64,000 nucleotides of DNA from NCBI RefSeq assembly GCF_008974285.1, contig NZ_BKZV01000009.1, positions 104,483 through 168,482 of the forward strand, read 5' to 3'. Source of the stretch: Thermogemmatispora aurantia. Lineage in GTDB: Bacteria; Chloroflexota; Ktedonobacteria; Ktedonobacterales; Ktedonobacteraceae. The notes under the pieces are model-generated. The model saw only the letters and a program-made list of their open reading frames with translations. It was not told the origin of the DNA and did not search any database. Position numbers and translations under genes: made by a program. Below are positions 48,575 through 57,158 of the stretch, piece after piece. Position 1 is the first letter of the stretch. Each line of letters opens with the position of its first letter.

Positions 48575-49933
48575 ATGTCGTTGGATTCGCAGCAACCTGC
48601 TACCCCCCGGACAGCCGCGCAGTCGGCGGGAGAGGCTCCTCCCGTGGGCCTGCTGCGCAATCGTAATTTTCTCTTTTTGACCGGTGGCCAGATCATCTCC
48701 TATCTGGGAGATTTCATTTACAGTACAACCTTGCAGATCTGGGCCTATACGCTGGTGCCCAATGCTGCCTCGGTGAGTGGCATCTGGGCAGCGCAATATC
48801 TCCCTTATGTGCTGGTGGGGCCGATTGCCGGCGTCTTTGTCGATCGCTGGAATCGCCGTCGGATCATGATCGTTTCCGACCTGCTGCGCTGTTTTATTGC
48901 CCTGTGGCCCCTGTTGGTGCCGCCAGCGCTACGCTTGCCGGCCATCTATCTGGCGGTCTTCCTGATTGGCAGCCTGGGCCGCTTCTTCTCCCCGGCCCGC
49001 TCGGGGGTCATGCAAGTCATTCTGGCCGAGCAGGACCAGCCACGGGCGGCCTCGATTCTGCAGTCCAGCTTTGCCTTCGCCGTCGTTGCTGGTCCGAGTC
49101 TGGGAGCGGGTCTCTACTTTCTGGTTGGTCCCTACCTTGGGACCATTCTGAATGCCCTTTCCTTTCTGGTCTCGGCCCTCTGTATCCTGGCCATGCACGT
49201 CTCGGCTCAGGCCCTGCAGCCGGGCGCGCAGCGTCGGGCCGAGGCGGCGGCTGGCGAGGGTCGTACTGGGGCCGTGCGCGCGGTGCTGACCGAGCTAGTG
49301 GACGGCTTCCGCTTTGTCCTCGGCTCACGGGTCCTGGGCGTGGTGATGCTCCTGCTGGTGATCAACTGGTTTGGGGTGGGTGCCCTCAATGCCCTGGACA
49401 TCGTCTTCATCAGCCAGCGTCTCCATGTCAGTCCTGAACTCTATGGGCCGATGGCCACCGGCAGTGGCGTTGGTCTCCTCATTGGCTCCCTCATCGCGGG
49501 GGTCTTGAGCAAGAAGCTCTCGCCGCGCTCCTTGCTGACTGGCAGTGTCTTTCTGACGGGCCTGGGCATTGTCGTCTTCGGCTTTCAGGTCTGGTTCCCC
49601 CTGGCCTTATTCTTCTACTGCCTCACGGGCCTGCTCCAGGGCGGCATCGAAGTCGGCTATATGGCGCTGGTCCTCATCAGCTCGCCGCGCACGCTCATCG
49701 GGCGTGTCGAGGCTGTTATCCAGACCAGCATGTTTATTGCCAGTGTGCTCTCGATCGCCCTCGGGGGCTATCTTGCTCAATTCATTCCGGTGTATATTCT
49801 GTTTATTGTGGGAGGCTGGCTGACGGTGCTGGCCGGTCTTATCGGCTGGTTCGGGTTGCCAGCCAGAATCGAGCCTGTTGCAGCCTCGCCGGCCTCGACA
49901 GAGGCGGGCCCCGAGCAGCCGGCGCAGGCCTGA
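48575..49933 (+). CDS. MFS transporter (enterobactin exporter/macrolide efflux-like)
   Basis: The start at 48575 (MSLDSQQPATPRTAAQSAGE) has AAAGGAAG upstream and gives 452 residues. After a flexible N-terminal tail, RNRNFLFLTGGQIISYLGDF opens a twelve-helix MFS fold, with the loop signature GPIAGVFVDRWNRRRIMIVS. The pattern resembles EntS/MefA-type efflux proteins (the MFS_3 group). The substrate is unknown. The M29 aminopeptidase gene follows 24 bp after the stop, so the two are probably cotranscribed, perhaps by chance rather than function. Confidence 0.9.
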   Translation: MSLDSQQPATPRTAAQSAGEAPPVGLLRNRNFLFLTGGQIISYLGDFIYSTTLQIWAYTLVPNAASVSGIWAAQYLPYVLVGPIAGVFVDRWNRRRIMIVSDLLRCFIALWPLLVPPALRLPAIYLAVFLIGSLGRFFSPARSGVMQVILAEQDQPRAASILQSSFAFAVVAGPSLGAGLYFLVGPYLGTILNALSFLVSALCILAMHVSAQALQPGAQRRAEAAAGEGRTGAVRAVLTELVDGFRFVLGSRVLGVVMLLLVINWFGVGALNALDIVFISQRLHVSPELYGPMATGSGVGLLIGSLIAGVLSKKLSPRSLLTGSVFLTGLGIVVFGFQVWFPLALFFYCLTGLLQGGIEVGYMALVLISSPRTLIGRVEAVIQTSMFIASVLSIALGGYLAQFIPVYILFIVGGWLTVLAGLIGWFGLPARIEPVAASPASTEAGPEQPAQA

Positions 49934-49957
49934 TGTTGAGGGAGGCAAAGGAAGACT

Positions 49958-51085
49958 ATGTCCGACCCACGTGTGCAGCGCATGGCGCGCGTTCTCGTCC
50001 ACCATTCCCTGGAATTGCGCCGGGGAGATCGTCTGGCGATTCTCGCCACTCCCCTGGCGGCGCCTCTCATCCGCGAAGTTGTGCGGGAAGCGGTGCGTGC
50101 CGGGGCCCATGTTTCCCCTCTCTTGCAGTTGCCAGGTCTCTCTGAAATCATCCTCAAAGAGGCCAGCGAAGAGCAGCTGACCTTTGTGTCGCCGTTGCTG
50201 CGTTTGATCTGGGAGGAGTATGAAGCCCTCCTCGATATCGAGTCAGAGGAAAACACCGCGGAGCTGAGCGGCGTCGATCCGGCTCGTCTGGCGCTCGCAC
50301 AGCAAGCTAGCAGAGAAATGCGTGAGATCCTGATGAAGCGCACCCAACCTGGTCAGCGCCATGATCCGCAGTCGCTGCGTTGGGCTGCGACCATGTTCCC
50401 GACGCCCGCCTATGCTCAGAACACGGGCATGTCCCTGAGCGATTTCGAGGATTTCCTCTACAGTGCCTGCTTTCTGGATGATGAGGACCCGGTGGCGCGC
50501 TGGGCGGAGCTGCACCAGCAGCAAGAGCGCCTGGTGGAGTGGCTCAGCACGCGTGAGGAAGCCAACGTGGAGCTGCGTGGGCCGGACGTCGAGCTGACCC
50601 TCTCCTATAAGGGACGACGCTTTGTCAGCGACGATGGCCGCTACAATCTGCCCGGCGGGGAGATCTTCACCAGTCCGCTAGAGACCTCGGCCAACGGTTG
50701 GATTCGCTTCCGTTTTCCCTGCAGCGCGCAGGGAGTGTCGGTCGAAGATGTGCGCCTCCGCCTGGAAAACGGTGTCGTGGTTGAGGCCCAGGCGGCCCAC
50801 GGTCAGCTGTATCTGGATCGCATGCTGGCCATCGATGAGGGGGCGCGCCGGCTGGGAGAATTCGCTATTGGCAATAACTACCGCGTTCAGCGCATTACCA
50901 AGCATCCGCTCTTTGATGAGAAATTTGGGGGGACCATCCACCTGGCGCTGGGGGCCTCCTATCCCGAGACGGGCGGCGGCAATCAGTCGGCTATCCACTG
51001 GGACCTGGTATGTGATATGCGCCAGGAGAGTGAGATTCGTGTCGATGGCCTGCTCTTCTACAAGGATGGCCACTTTGTGGTCTAA
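49958..51085 (+). CDS. M29-family aminopeptidase
   Basis: A 375-residue member of the thermophilic aminopeptidase family (AmpS/PepS/AmpT). Landmarks are the N-terminal MARVLVHHSLELRRGDRLAI, AHVSPLLQLPG, LPGGEIFTSPLETSANGWIR with metal-binding acidic residues, RLGEFAIGNNYRV, EKFGGTIHLALGASYPETGG and the terminal IHWDLVCDMRQESEIRVDG. These metallo-enzymes remove N-terminal residues from peptides in the cytoplasm. GGAAG precedes the ATG. The gene is convergent with greA across a clear terminator. Confidence 0.94.
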   Translation: MSDPRVQRMARVLVHHSLELRRGDRLAILATPLAAPLIREVVREAVRAGAHVSPLLQLPGLSEIILKEASEEQLTFVSPLLRLIWEEYEALLDIESEENTAELSGVDPARLALAQQASREMREILMKRTQPGQRHDPQSLRWAATMFPTPAYAQNTGMSLSDFEDFLYSACFLDDEDPVARWAELHQQQERLVEWLSTREEANVELRGPDVELTLSYKGRRFVSDDGRYNLPGGEIFTSPLETSANGWIRFRFPCSAQGVSVEDVRLRLENGVVVEAQAAHGQLYLDRMLAIDEGARRLGEFAIGNNYRVQRITKHPLFDEKFGGTIHLALGASYPETGGGNQSAIHWDLVCDMRQESEIRVDGLLFYKDGHFVV

Positions 51086-51170
51086 TCGGCACGGCTGCTA
51101 GCCGGCCTGGCCAGCTTCCTTCCGGGTCCACTGACGCTGTGACGAAGAGCTCGCCGGGCGAACAAAACAG

Positions 51171-51237
51171 GCAGGGTGGCAATCGACGCCGGCTCTCGCG
51201 TGCGAGCCTGCAGCGCGAGGCGGCGGAGCCACCCTGC
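51171..51237. terminator. Terminator between the M29 peptidase and greA
   Basis: GCAGGGTGGC (51171-51180) and GCCACCCTGC (51228-51237) form the outer stem; an inner GGCTCTCGC/GCGAGCC-type hairpin lies inside. On the minus strand the stem is followed by CTGTTTTGTT, fitting an intrinsic terminator for greA. Confidence 0.7.
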
Positions 51238-51310
51238 TGTGCTCTCCCTGTTCGCTAGAAGGGCGTAAGCCTGGGCTGCTGCAGCGGCCAGGCTGCTGAC
51301 GCCCTCTTGC

Positions 51311-51832
51311 TCAGAGCATTGGGCGCACCGATAGAATCTTGTAAGTTGTCACGCCACCCGGCGTCGAAACACTCACGACGTCGCCCGCCTTATGGCCGAG
51401 CAGAGCCTTGCCGACCGGAGACTGGTCGGAGATCAAACCGGACTTGGGATCGGCTTCGTAGGTCTCTACGATCTTGAATGTGCGTGTTGCGCCGCTCTCT
51501 GTCTCAACCTCTACCTGCATACCGATACGCACGACCGGAGGACCCTGGAGATCGCTGTGCATATCGGCAGTCATGATCTCGGAAGAGGCCAGCAACTTCT
51601 CCAGCTCCAGAATCTCGCCTTCTACCGCAGCCTGCTGGCGCTTGGCCTCCTCGTAGGCGCCGCTTTCGCTGATGTCGCCGGCTTCCTTGGCGTCGTGAAT
51701 AAAGTCAGCGACCTCCTGGCGCTTGACCGTGCGCAGGTATTCCAGGCGCTCTTTCTTCTTGCGATATCCTTCAGGGGTTAGAAAGTAGACCTTGCGCTCG
51801 GGTGTTACATCGCTCTGTCCACCAATACTCAT
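51311..51832 (-). CDS. greA: Transcription elongation factor GreA
   Basis: A 173-residue GreA, which rescues backtracked RNA polymerase by inducing transcript cleavage. The N-terminal coiled coil shows YFLTPEGYRKKKERLEYL and, at the tip, DAKEAGDISESGAYEEAKRQ with the catalytic acidic residues. The C-terminal domain follows with SPVGKALLGHKAGDVVSV. About 13 extra residues precede the usual start. AGGAGT precedes the ATG. A minus-strand promoter 650 bp upstream would leave a very long leader. Confidence 0.96.
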   Translation of the reverse strand: MSIGGQSDVTPERKVYFLTPEGYRKKKERLEYLRTVKRQEVADFIHDAKEAGDISESGAYEEAKRQQAAVEGEILELEKLLASSEIMTADMHSDLQGPPVVRIGMQVEVETESGATRTFKIVETYEADPKSGLISDQSPVGKALLGHKAGDVVSVSTPGGVTTYKILSVRPML

Positions 51833-52481
51833 ATGTAGACTCCTACTCCTCTCTGGTCTTAAGGCTCGTGATCGAAGCGTGATTCGTTCGCGGTTGCCTC
51901 TCCCAGATCTTCGCGATCGCTAGCTCTAGCTTGTCATCGGTCCGGTCCGTTTGAACGCTTCTCTGGCTGGTCCTCACAGTCAGGCTGAGGACCGCTGCGG
52001 CTCGACGGGTGCCTCGCCTGCTCTGGGCGCGACTGGGCGGCCTTTCGGTCCCTTTGATGGAATGGCATCCTGGCGGCTCACCCCTCACTATGGCCGGTTG
52101 CTCGGTGCAACGCAGCGTGCTTGGGCCGGGAGGCCCGGGGTGTCCCGGATGCCTGCTTTTCTTGCCCTTGTCTGGCCCTGGCCATTGCCAGGTGCCACGG
52201 CGTGGATGGCTGCCTGGGGCTGGGAGTGTCAGAAGGCGAATCCGTAGCCCCTCCCACCAGACAGCCCCGGTGGGTTGCTAAAACCGGGGAAGAGAACAGG
52301 CATGCTTCTGTTGCAAGTGATCGCTGGGCCACGCTTTACTTGGGCGCGACTCGGCGATCATGATCCACTGCGCATGCATCCGTGCAGAGTTTGGGGCAAT
52401 ACTGCCACGTGGTTATCCGTCAGGGTTCCCTCAAGAGCTGCTCAGCGCGCAGCAGGCGCTACGCCAGGTGCGCAACACATG
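51833..52481 (-). ncRNA. Candidate structured leader or ncRNA upstream of greA
   Basis: About 650 bp without a plausible gene lies below a strong minus-strand promoter. The predicted transcript is rich in short inverted repeats, and an 11-bp direct repeat TGGGCGCGACT occurs at 52024-52034 and 52341-52351. I compared it by eye with tmRNA, RNase P RNA, SRP RNA, 6S and common riboswitches and found no convincing match. Confidence 0.3.
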
Positions 52482-52487
52482 ACAGAG

Positions 52488-52516
52488 ATTATACGGTCTC
52501 AAAAACCGGACGTCAA
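52488..52516 (-). promoter_or_regulatory. Strong sigma70-type promoter pointing toward greA
   Basis: Minus strand: TTGACG (52516-52511), 17-bp spacer, TATAAT (52493-52488). It is the closest match to consensus that I found in the window. The next gene in its direction starts 650 bp away. Confidence 0.7.
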
Positions 52517-52823
52517 GTCAAATCAGGTAGCCATTTTTGCTATGGTGTTATGCTGGCCAGGCCAGGGTCTGTTCGTCCTGGTACGCTCCAGCCCAAGGCA
52601 ACGCAACAGCGCACCAGGCCGGCACATGACCCATGAGGTGACCGCTATCCGGCTTCTCGCCTGGCTTCCTTCCCTCGCTGCTGTGGCCTCCCTTCTTAAG
52701 GTTAAAACGACGAACAGGGCTGATTCTGTTCCGCACACCCGCGGCGGGGCGAAGGCTCTTCCTTCAAAGGCGACGGGCGGTCTACCTCTACCAGTCTGCG
52801 CTTCGCTCCGCGGCCTGGGCTGA

Positions 52824-54077
52824 TCAGCGACGAACGATGCGATACATACGTGCGCCGCAGCGCGCACAGGTACCTTGCAGGGCCGGGCGCCCGTTCTTCA
52901 GGGTTGTTTCTGATACAGCGAGCATCGGACTTTTCTGCCTGCATCTGACGCAATACGCTTCAAGAGCAGGCTCTGACTCGGCTGCTAACTGGTGCTGGGT
53001 CTGCGCCACCACAGATGCGGGTGCGGACTGCGCCGGCTCGCTCTCGATAGTCTGGAACGCCTCTTGAGCCTCGCCGGTGTCAGAGGCCGCTGTGGGGACC
53101 TCCTCTGTCTGCGTCGCGAGAGCCGGCCAGCTGCTCAGGCGAGCGCTAATCAACGCCGCGACCTGGCGATCGACTGTGCAGTCCCGGGTCTCGATCCAAA
53201 GCTGCTCGACCGCCACCGGGTCCTGAAGCCCGGGCCAGCCGTGGGCCTTGCTCCCCTCCGAGTCGGCCTGCACGAGCAAGACGGGGCAGGGGAAAGAGTT
53301 CGCCGGGGGCCGGGCGCTGTCCGTCTCTAGACGGAGCCGATCAGCCAGCCAGGCTCGTACGGCGTGTTCCGCGCCGAACTGGTGGGTCGTGGCATAGCTA
53401 TAGTCCAGATCGCTCTGTCTCTGCCCCGGCGCCGAGAGAGCACGTAAGGCGAGCCGCGTCGTCAGCAAGCAATAGGTGAGCGACCCCAGCAGCGGAGTGC
53501 GAGCTAGGAAAGCAAGCAGCGATCTGAGCCAGGGGAAGCGTTCCCGCCAGCATTCCGCCTCATGCTCTGGCCAGAGCATGACCAGGCCGCGGCACAACTC
53601 AGGCTCGCGCCTGGCCACGTCCAGTGCGTGCTGGCAGCTGATCCCCTGAGCGATGAGTAGCGCTGGCTGCCCGACTACCTCGCGCAGGAAATCGCTCAGC
53701 AGCTCAACATAGAGCGGGCCATTATAGGGGAGGGCAGGCCGATCAGAGAGGCCAAAACCCAGCAGGTCAGGAGCGTAGACCCGATAGTGTTCTCCCAGGA
53801 AGGCCGCCAGCTCGCGCAGCTCATAGGCAGAGGCTGCCAGCCCGGGCGCGTGCCAGAGCACTAGCGGCGGCCCTTGCTCGGGACCGGCCAGCTTGTAGAA
53901 AATGTAGCCGTGTCGCCAGCGGTAGAGCCGTGCCTGACCCGGCAGCGCGCTCTCTAGCAGCTGTGGTGTCAGGAGGCGGTGCCAGATAATGGTCAGGGCT
54001 GCCCCCAGGCCCGCTAGCAGGCTGGCGAAGGCGCTCAGGCGCAGCAGCCATTTCAGGCGGGGCAAAGCGTTCTTCAT
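52824..54077 (-). CDS. Alpha/beta-hydrolase-fold protein with DUF5679-like zinc-ribbon tail
   Basis: A 417-residue protein. One membrane helix at about 12-30 (LSAFASLLAGLGAALTIIWH) anchors an alpha/beta-hydrolase fold: LVLWHAPGLAASAYELRELA, VYAPDLLGFGLSDRPALPYN and the nucleophile elbow QGISCQ (about 146), where GxSxG is altered. The acid may be in VQADSEG (about 269). No His is found where the catalytic His normally lies (ETRDCTVDRQVAALISARL). After a Glu/Ala-rich linker comes a C-terminal domain with CVRCRQKSPM, TLKNGRPALQGTCARCGARM, matching DUF5679. Catalysis is therefore doubtful, and a binding role is possible. Confidence 0.85.
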   Translation of the reverse strand: MKNALPRLKWLLRLSAFASLLAGLGAALTIIWHRLLTPQLLESALPGQARLYRWRHGYIFYKLAGPEQGPPLVLWHAPGLAASAYELRELAAFLGEHYRVYAPDLLGFGLSDRPALPYNGPLYVELLSDFLREVVGQPALLIAQGISCQHALDVARREPELCRGLVMLWPEHEAECWRERFPWLRSLLAFLARTPLLGSLTYCLLTTRLALRALSAPGQRQSDLDYSYATTHQFGAEHAVRAWLADRLRLETDSARPPANSFPCPVLLVQADSEGSKAHGWPGLQDPVAVEQLWIETRDCTVDRQVAALISARLSSWPALATQTEEVPTAASDTGEAQEAFQTIESEPAQSAPASVVAQTQHQLAAESEPALEAYCVRCRQKSPMLAVSETTLKNGRPALQGTCARCGARMYRIVRR

Positions 54078-54096
54078 GGGTGAGACGCAGACCTCC

Positions 54097-54116
54097 TCGC
54101 TGAGTAGTATAGCATG
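54097..54116. repeat. 20-bp direct repeat, copy 1
   Basis: TCGCTGAGTAGTATAGCATG, identical to 54280-54299. On the minus strand it contains TATACT, a -10-like hexamer, just upstream of the alpha/beta-hydrolase gene. Confidence 0.85.
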
Positions 54117-54279
54117 AGAGACGAGGAGGCGCTACTTCACGGAGCGCCGGCGGGAGACCCTCGTCAGAGCATCACCGGCTGCATAGCGAAGCGAGTGGCT
54201 ACGGCGCTGACGGGCAATGATGGCCAACCCAAGAGCGCGCCAGGGCCCGAGGATGCGTGGAAGGTGAAGGCGGCCTTCT

Positions 54280-54299
54280 TCGCTGAGTAGTATAGCATG
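54280..54299. repeat. 20-bp direct repeat, copy 2
   Basis: Perfect second copy of the element at 54097-54116, 183 bp away. It lies just upstream of the plus-strand promoter at 54309-54337. Confidence 0.85.
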
Positions 54300-54308
54300 G
54301 TAGGTGAG

Positions 54309-54337
54309 TTGACGCCGCACCACCGAGCAACTACAAT
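54309..54337 (+). promoter_or_regulatory. Sigma70-type promoter of the PanC-like gene
   Basis: TTGACG at 54309-54314, 17-bp spacer, TACAAT at 54332-54337. Transcription would start near 54344, about 58 nt before the chosen ATG. Confidence 0.65.
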
Positions 54338-54401
54338 ACGCGCACATAATGAATAATAGAGATACATTTTTATACAAATGGGCACAGCCCAGGGAGAAAG
54401 T

Positions 54402-55274
54402 ATGCGCGTGATTCATGAACTGTGGGAGATGACTGAGACGGCGCGTGGCTGGCTGTCTGGAGGAACCGTAGCCCTCGTTCCAACGCAGGGCAGTCTGCAC
54501 CCGGGGCATCTGGCTCTCATCGAGGCAGCCAGGCGGGAATGTGAGATCTGTGTCGTCAGCTTCTTTGCCGATCCTCTCCAGTTCACCTCGCCCGAAGAGC
54601 TGGCACGCCATGCGCACGAGCAAGGGGGCAGCGAGCATAAGCTGCGGCTGCTGGAGCGGCTGGGGGTTGATGTGGTCTTTGCTCCGGAACGCGAGGCCAT
54701 GTATCCGGCGGACTTTGCCACCTATGTTACTCCTGCTGGGGTGTTGGCCGAGTGCCTCGAGGCTCGGCTCTATCCACAGCGTTTGCAGGCCATGGCCACC
54801 ACTGCTTGCAAGCTGCTGCTGCTCGTCCGTCCAGATATCGCCTACGTATTGCGCAACGAGGTGTATACGGTTGCACTCATGCGTCGCCTGGTGCGCGACC
54901 TCAATATCGACGTGAATATCTCTGTCCTGCCTGAGCAACGAGACGCCGGGGGGCTGGCGTATAGTGAAAATTATTCTCTGTTAACTGCGGATGAGCGCCT
55001 TGTTGCTCGTGTCGTCTACAGCTCCTTATTAACCGGTTTGGGATTGTTGCTTGCTGGCGAGCGGCGACCAGAGGCGGTCACTCAGGCGATGGAGCAGGTG
55101 ATCAAGGCGGAGCCTCTGGCGACGCTGGAGTATGTCGCGCTGTGCGATCCAGATTCACTGGCGGCTCTGGCTGGGATTGAGGACCGAGCGCTCCTTCTGG
55201 CTGCGGTCCGTATCGGCGGCGTCCGTCTCCTTGATAGTCTGCTCTGGTCGCAGGAGCGGCCAGCCGCCGGCTAG
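54402..55274 (+). CDS. Pantothenate synthetase-like protein, divergent
   Basis: From ATG at 54402 (AGGGAG five bases upstream) the product has 290 residues; an ATG at 54378 is an alternative. The overall pattern is that of PanC, which joins pantoate and beta-alanine: VALVPTQGSLHPGHLALIEA keeps the HxGH nucleotide-binding motif, and CVVSFFADPLQF, LVRPDIAYVL and RLVRDLNIDV follow in order. Several conserved catalytic stretches are altered: FVNPxQF is FADPLQF, the GHFxGVxTVVxKL segment is ARLYPQRLQAMATTACKL, GxKDxQQ is LRNEVYT, and the SSRN motif is YSEN. It may be inactive as a ligase or have another substrate. panB or panD is not nearby. Confidence 0.8.
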   Translation: MRVIHELWEMTETARGWLSGGTVALVPTQGSLHPGHLALIEAARRECEICVVSFFADPLQFTSPEELARHAHEQGGSEHKLRLLERLGVDVVFAPEREAMYPADFATYVTPAGVLAECLEARLYPQRLQAMATTACKLLLLVRPDIAYVLRNEVYTVALMRRLVRDLNIDVNISVLPEQRDAGGLAYSENYSLLTADERLVARVVYSSLLTGLGLLLAGERRPEAVTQAMEQVIKAEPLATLEYVALCDPDSLAALAGIEDRALLLAAVRIGGVRLLDSLLWSQERPAAG

Positions 55275-55712
55275 GGTCAACTGCGGTCTTGTGCTGCTGT
55301 CTCTTGCCAGGATGAAATCAAGAAAGTCATCCTCCTGCGGGGCCCGGCCCCTCCTATCCAGGCCAGTCCAGGCCAGAGCGCCATGTGGGGGGCTGTAGGA
55401 GCGATTCTGGTCTGCTCCGCCGGGCTACGGTCCGATCCGGTCTGGGCCTGGAATCTCCTGAGGTAGGAACCTGGGACCCTTGCGCTCGCCTGGCCATGTG
55501 GTGCTGGCTTGTTCTCCGCGAGAGACGTCCCAGAAAAGGAGTAAGCGAGTAGATGCGCGCAAGAGCGCGAGAGGAGAGCAGAAAGGGCTTCTAGCGGAGC
55601 GGGCTGGCTGGAATCCGGCGGACATTGTGGCCTATAATAAGGGCGCGCTACGACGCGCCGTCAACAGGTGCTAGCTAGCTCCGACTTCACCGAGTCAACG
55701 AAGGAGGCTCCT
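55275..55712. other. Interval before plsY
   Basis: About 440 bp without a convincing gene. A TATAAT hexamer at 55633-55638 with a poor -35 may belong to the plsY promoter. Confidence 0.4.
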
Positions 55713-56414
55713 ATGCCGCTTACCGCTGATCAACCCATTTTTATCGCGCTCAGGCTAGTGCTCGTGGCCATCATCGGCTATCTCTGGGGGTCGCTGCCGC
55801 CAGGCTACTGGATGGGCAAGATCCTGCGCGGACGTGACTTTGATATTCGGAACTATGGCAGCCACAAGACGGGGGCGACCAATGTCAACCGCGTCCTCGG
55901 ACTGGGGCCGGCCATCATTGTCATGATTCTCGACCTGTCCAAAGGTATTTTGCCGATGCTGTTGGCCGTCTATGTGCCCTTCTTTTATGTGCTGGGCTGG
56001 GGGCCCCTGCTGGCTGGATTAGCGGCACTGATTGGCCATCGCCACCCCATCTTTATTGGCTTCCAGGGTGGCAGAGGCGTCCTCACTGGGGCCGGCTCAT
56101 TGCTTTTCGTTGCTCCCCCTGTCTCCTTCCTTATCTTTGGCATCGGGGCGGTCTTTACCATTAGCACTATTGCTCTCTCCCGCTATGTCTCCCTTGGCTC
56201 CCTGGTGGGCTGTGTCACGGTCATGATCTGTGGCGTTGTCTTCGGCCTTCTCGGCTGGCTTCCGGTGCCGGCCATGCTTTTCATGATTGTGGCCCCTCTG
56301 CTCGTGATCATCTTCCACTCTGACAACATTGAACGGCTTCTGGCCGGGAAAGAGCGCAAGCTCGGGCAGAAGGAGGTGGTGGCCTCGCCCGGTGGGGCGG
56401 CTTCCTCTCGCTGA
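55713..56414 (+). CDS. plsY: Acyl-phosphate:glycerol-3-phosphate acyltransferase PlsY
   Basis: The start at 55713 (MPLTADQPIFIALRLVLVAI) has GAAGGAGG upstream and gives 233 residues. PlsY places the first acyl chain on glycerol 3-phosphate from acyl-phosphate. Its three cytoplasmic motifs are visible: GSLPPGYWMGKI with YGSHKTGATNVNRVLG, then GHRHPIFIGFQGGRGVLTG, and HSDNIERLLAGKERKLG. About five to six membrane helices occur between them. The gene is convergent with pgsA, so two phospholipid-synthesis genes share a 3' gap of 120 bp. Confidence 0.95.
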   Translation: MPLTADQPIFIALRLVLVAIIGYLWGSLPPGYWMGKILRGRDFDIRNYGSHKTGATNVNRVLGLGPAIIVMILDLSKGILPMLLAVYVPFFYVLGWGPLLAGLAALIGHRHPIFIGFQGGRGVLTGAGSLLFVAPPVSFLIFGIGAVFTISTIALSRYVSLGSLVGCVTVMICGVVFGLLGWLPVPAMLFMIVAPLLVIIFHSDNIERLLAGKERKLGQKEVVASPGGAASSR

Positions 56415-56534
56415 GCTAACGGGCAAGTCAGCGAGCGACGCTGAAGGAAGGCCGGAGGCCTGAGTCTCTGGCAGCGATCCCAGCCAGTTCGGTCCATGCT
56501 GTGCTGTGAGCTGCGGCGCAGAGAAGGCTCCGCA

Positions 56535-57158
56535 CTAGGCGCTCAGGTGATCCTTTTTACCCTGCAGGAGCGGCAAGGCGCGCAGCACGTACTCTACTCC
56601 TGACATGATTGTCCAGAAGGTGGCCAACACAAGAGCGATATCTGCCAGCAAATGGAGCAGGCTGCTCGGACTCCAGGCCACAGGCGAGAGCGTCAACACG
56701 GGAGTGGGAAAGAGCGCCAGGCGAGGATCGCCCAGTCCGTGGGCCAGGAGGATACCGCCGATGGCGAGCAAAGTGATAAAGGTTTTTTGCTTTCCCCAGC
56801 GTCCTGCAGCGATCACAGTACCTTGGGCTGCGGCCATGGAGCGCAGACCTGTGACCAGAAATTCGCGGGCGACAATGATCACGACGATCCAGGCTGGCAC
56901 CAGCCCGATCTGCACCAGGGCGATGAGGATGCTTGAAACAAAAACCTTGTCAGCTGTCAGATCGAGGAAAACGCCTAGCGATGAGACCAGATGATAGCGG
57001 CGCGCCAGGTAACCGTCGAGCAGGTCAGTGATGGAAGCCAGCACAAAGAAAACTGTGGCCACGAAAAAAGCCCAGTGCTGATTGAGCAGCACCAGGATGA
57101 AGATGAGCAAAGTGCTGGCAATCCGGCTGAGGCTCAGTAGATTGGGAACATGCTGCAT
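56535..57158 (-). CDS. pgsA: CDP-diacylglycerol-glycerol-3-phosphate 3-phosphatidyltransferase
   Basis: A 207-residue membrane enzyme of the CDP-alcohol phosphatidyltransferase family. The signature D-G-x2-A-R-x8-G-x3-D-x3-D is complete as DLLDGYLARRYHLVSSLG with FLDLTADK. The N-terminus NLLSLSRIASTLLIFILVLL is typical of PgsA, which makes phosphatidylglycerol phosphate. Loops between the helices are short, and the length is slightly above the usual 180-190 residues. Confidence 0.93.
   Translation of the reverse strand: MQHVPNLLSLSRIASTLLIFILVLLNQHWAFFVATVFFVLASITDLLDGYLARRYHLVSSLGVFLDLTADKVFVSSILIALVQIGLVPAWIVVIIVAREFLVTGLRSMAAAQGTVIAAGRWGKQKTFITLLAIGGILLAHGLGDPRLALFPTPVLTLSPVAWSPSSLLHLLADIALVLATFWTIMSGVEYVLRALPLLQGKKDHLSA

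Noticed and set aside
51960..52270. Possible tmRNA because of GGCTCGACGGG on the plus strand
   Set aside because: No tag reading frame, no T-arm and no CCA end at suitable distance; the match is too short.
51833..52481. RNase P RNA or SRP RNA candidate
   Set aside because: The invariant GAGGAAAGTCC core and the SRP GGAAGCAGC tip are both absent on either strand.
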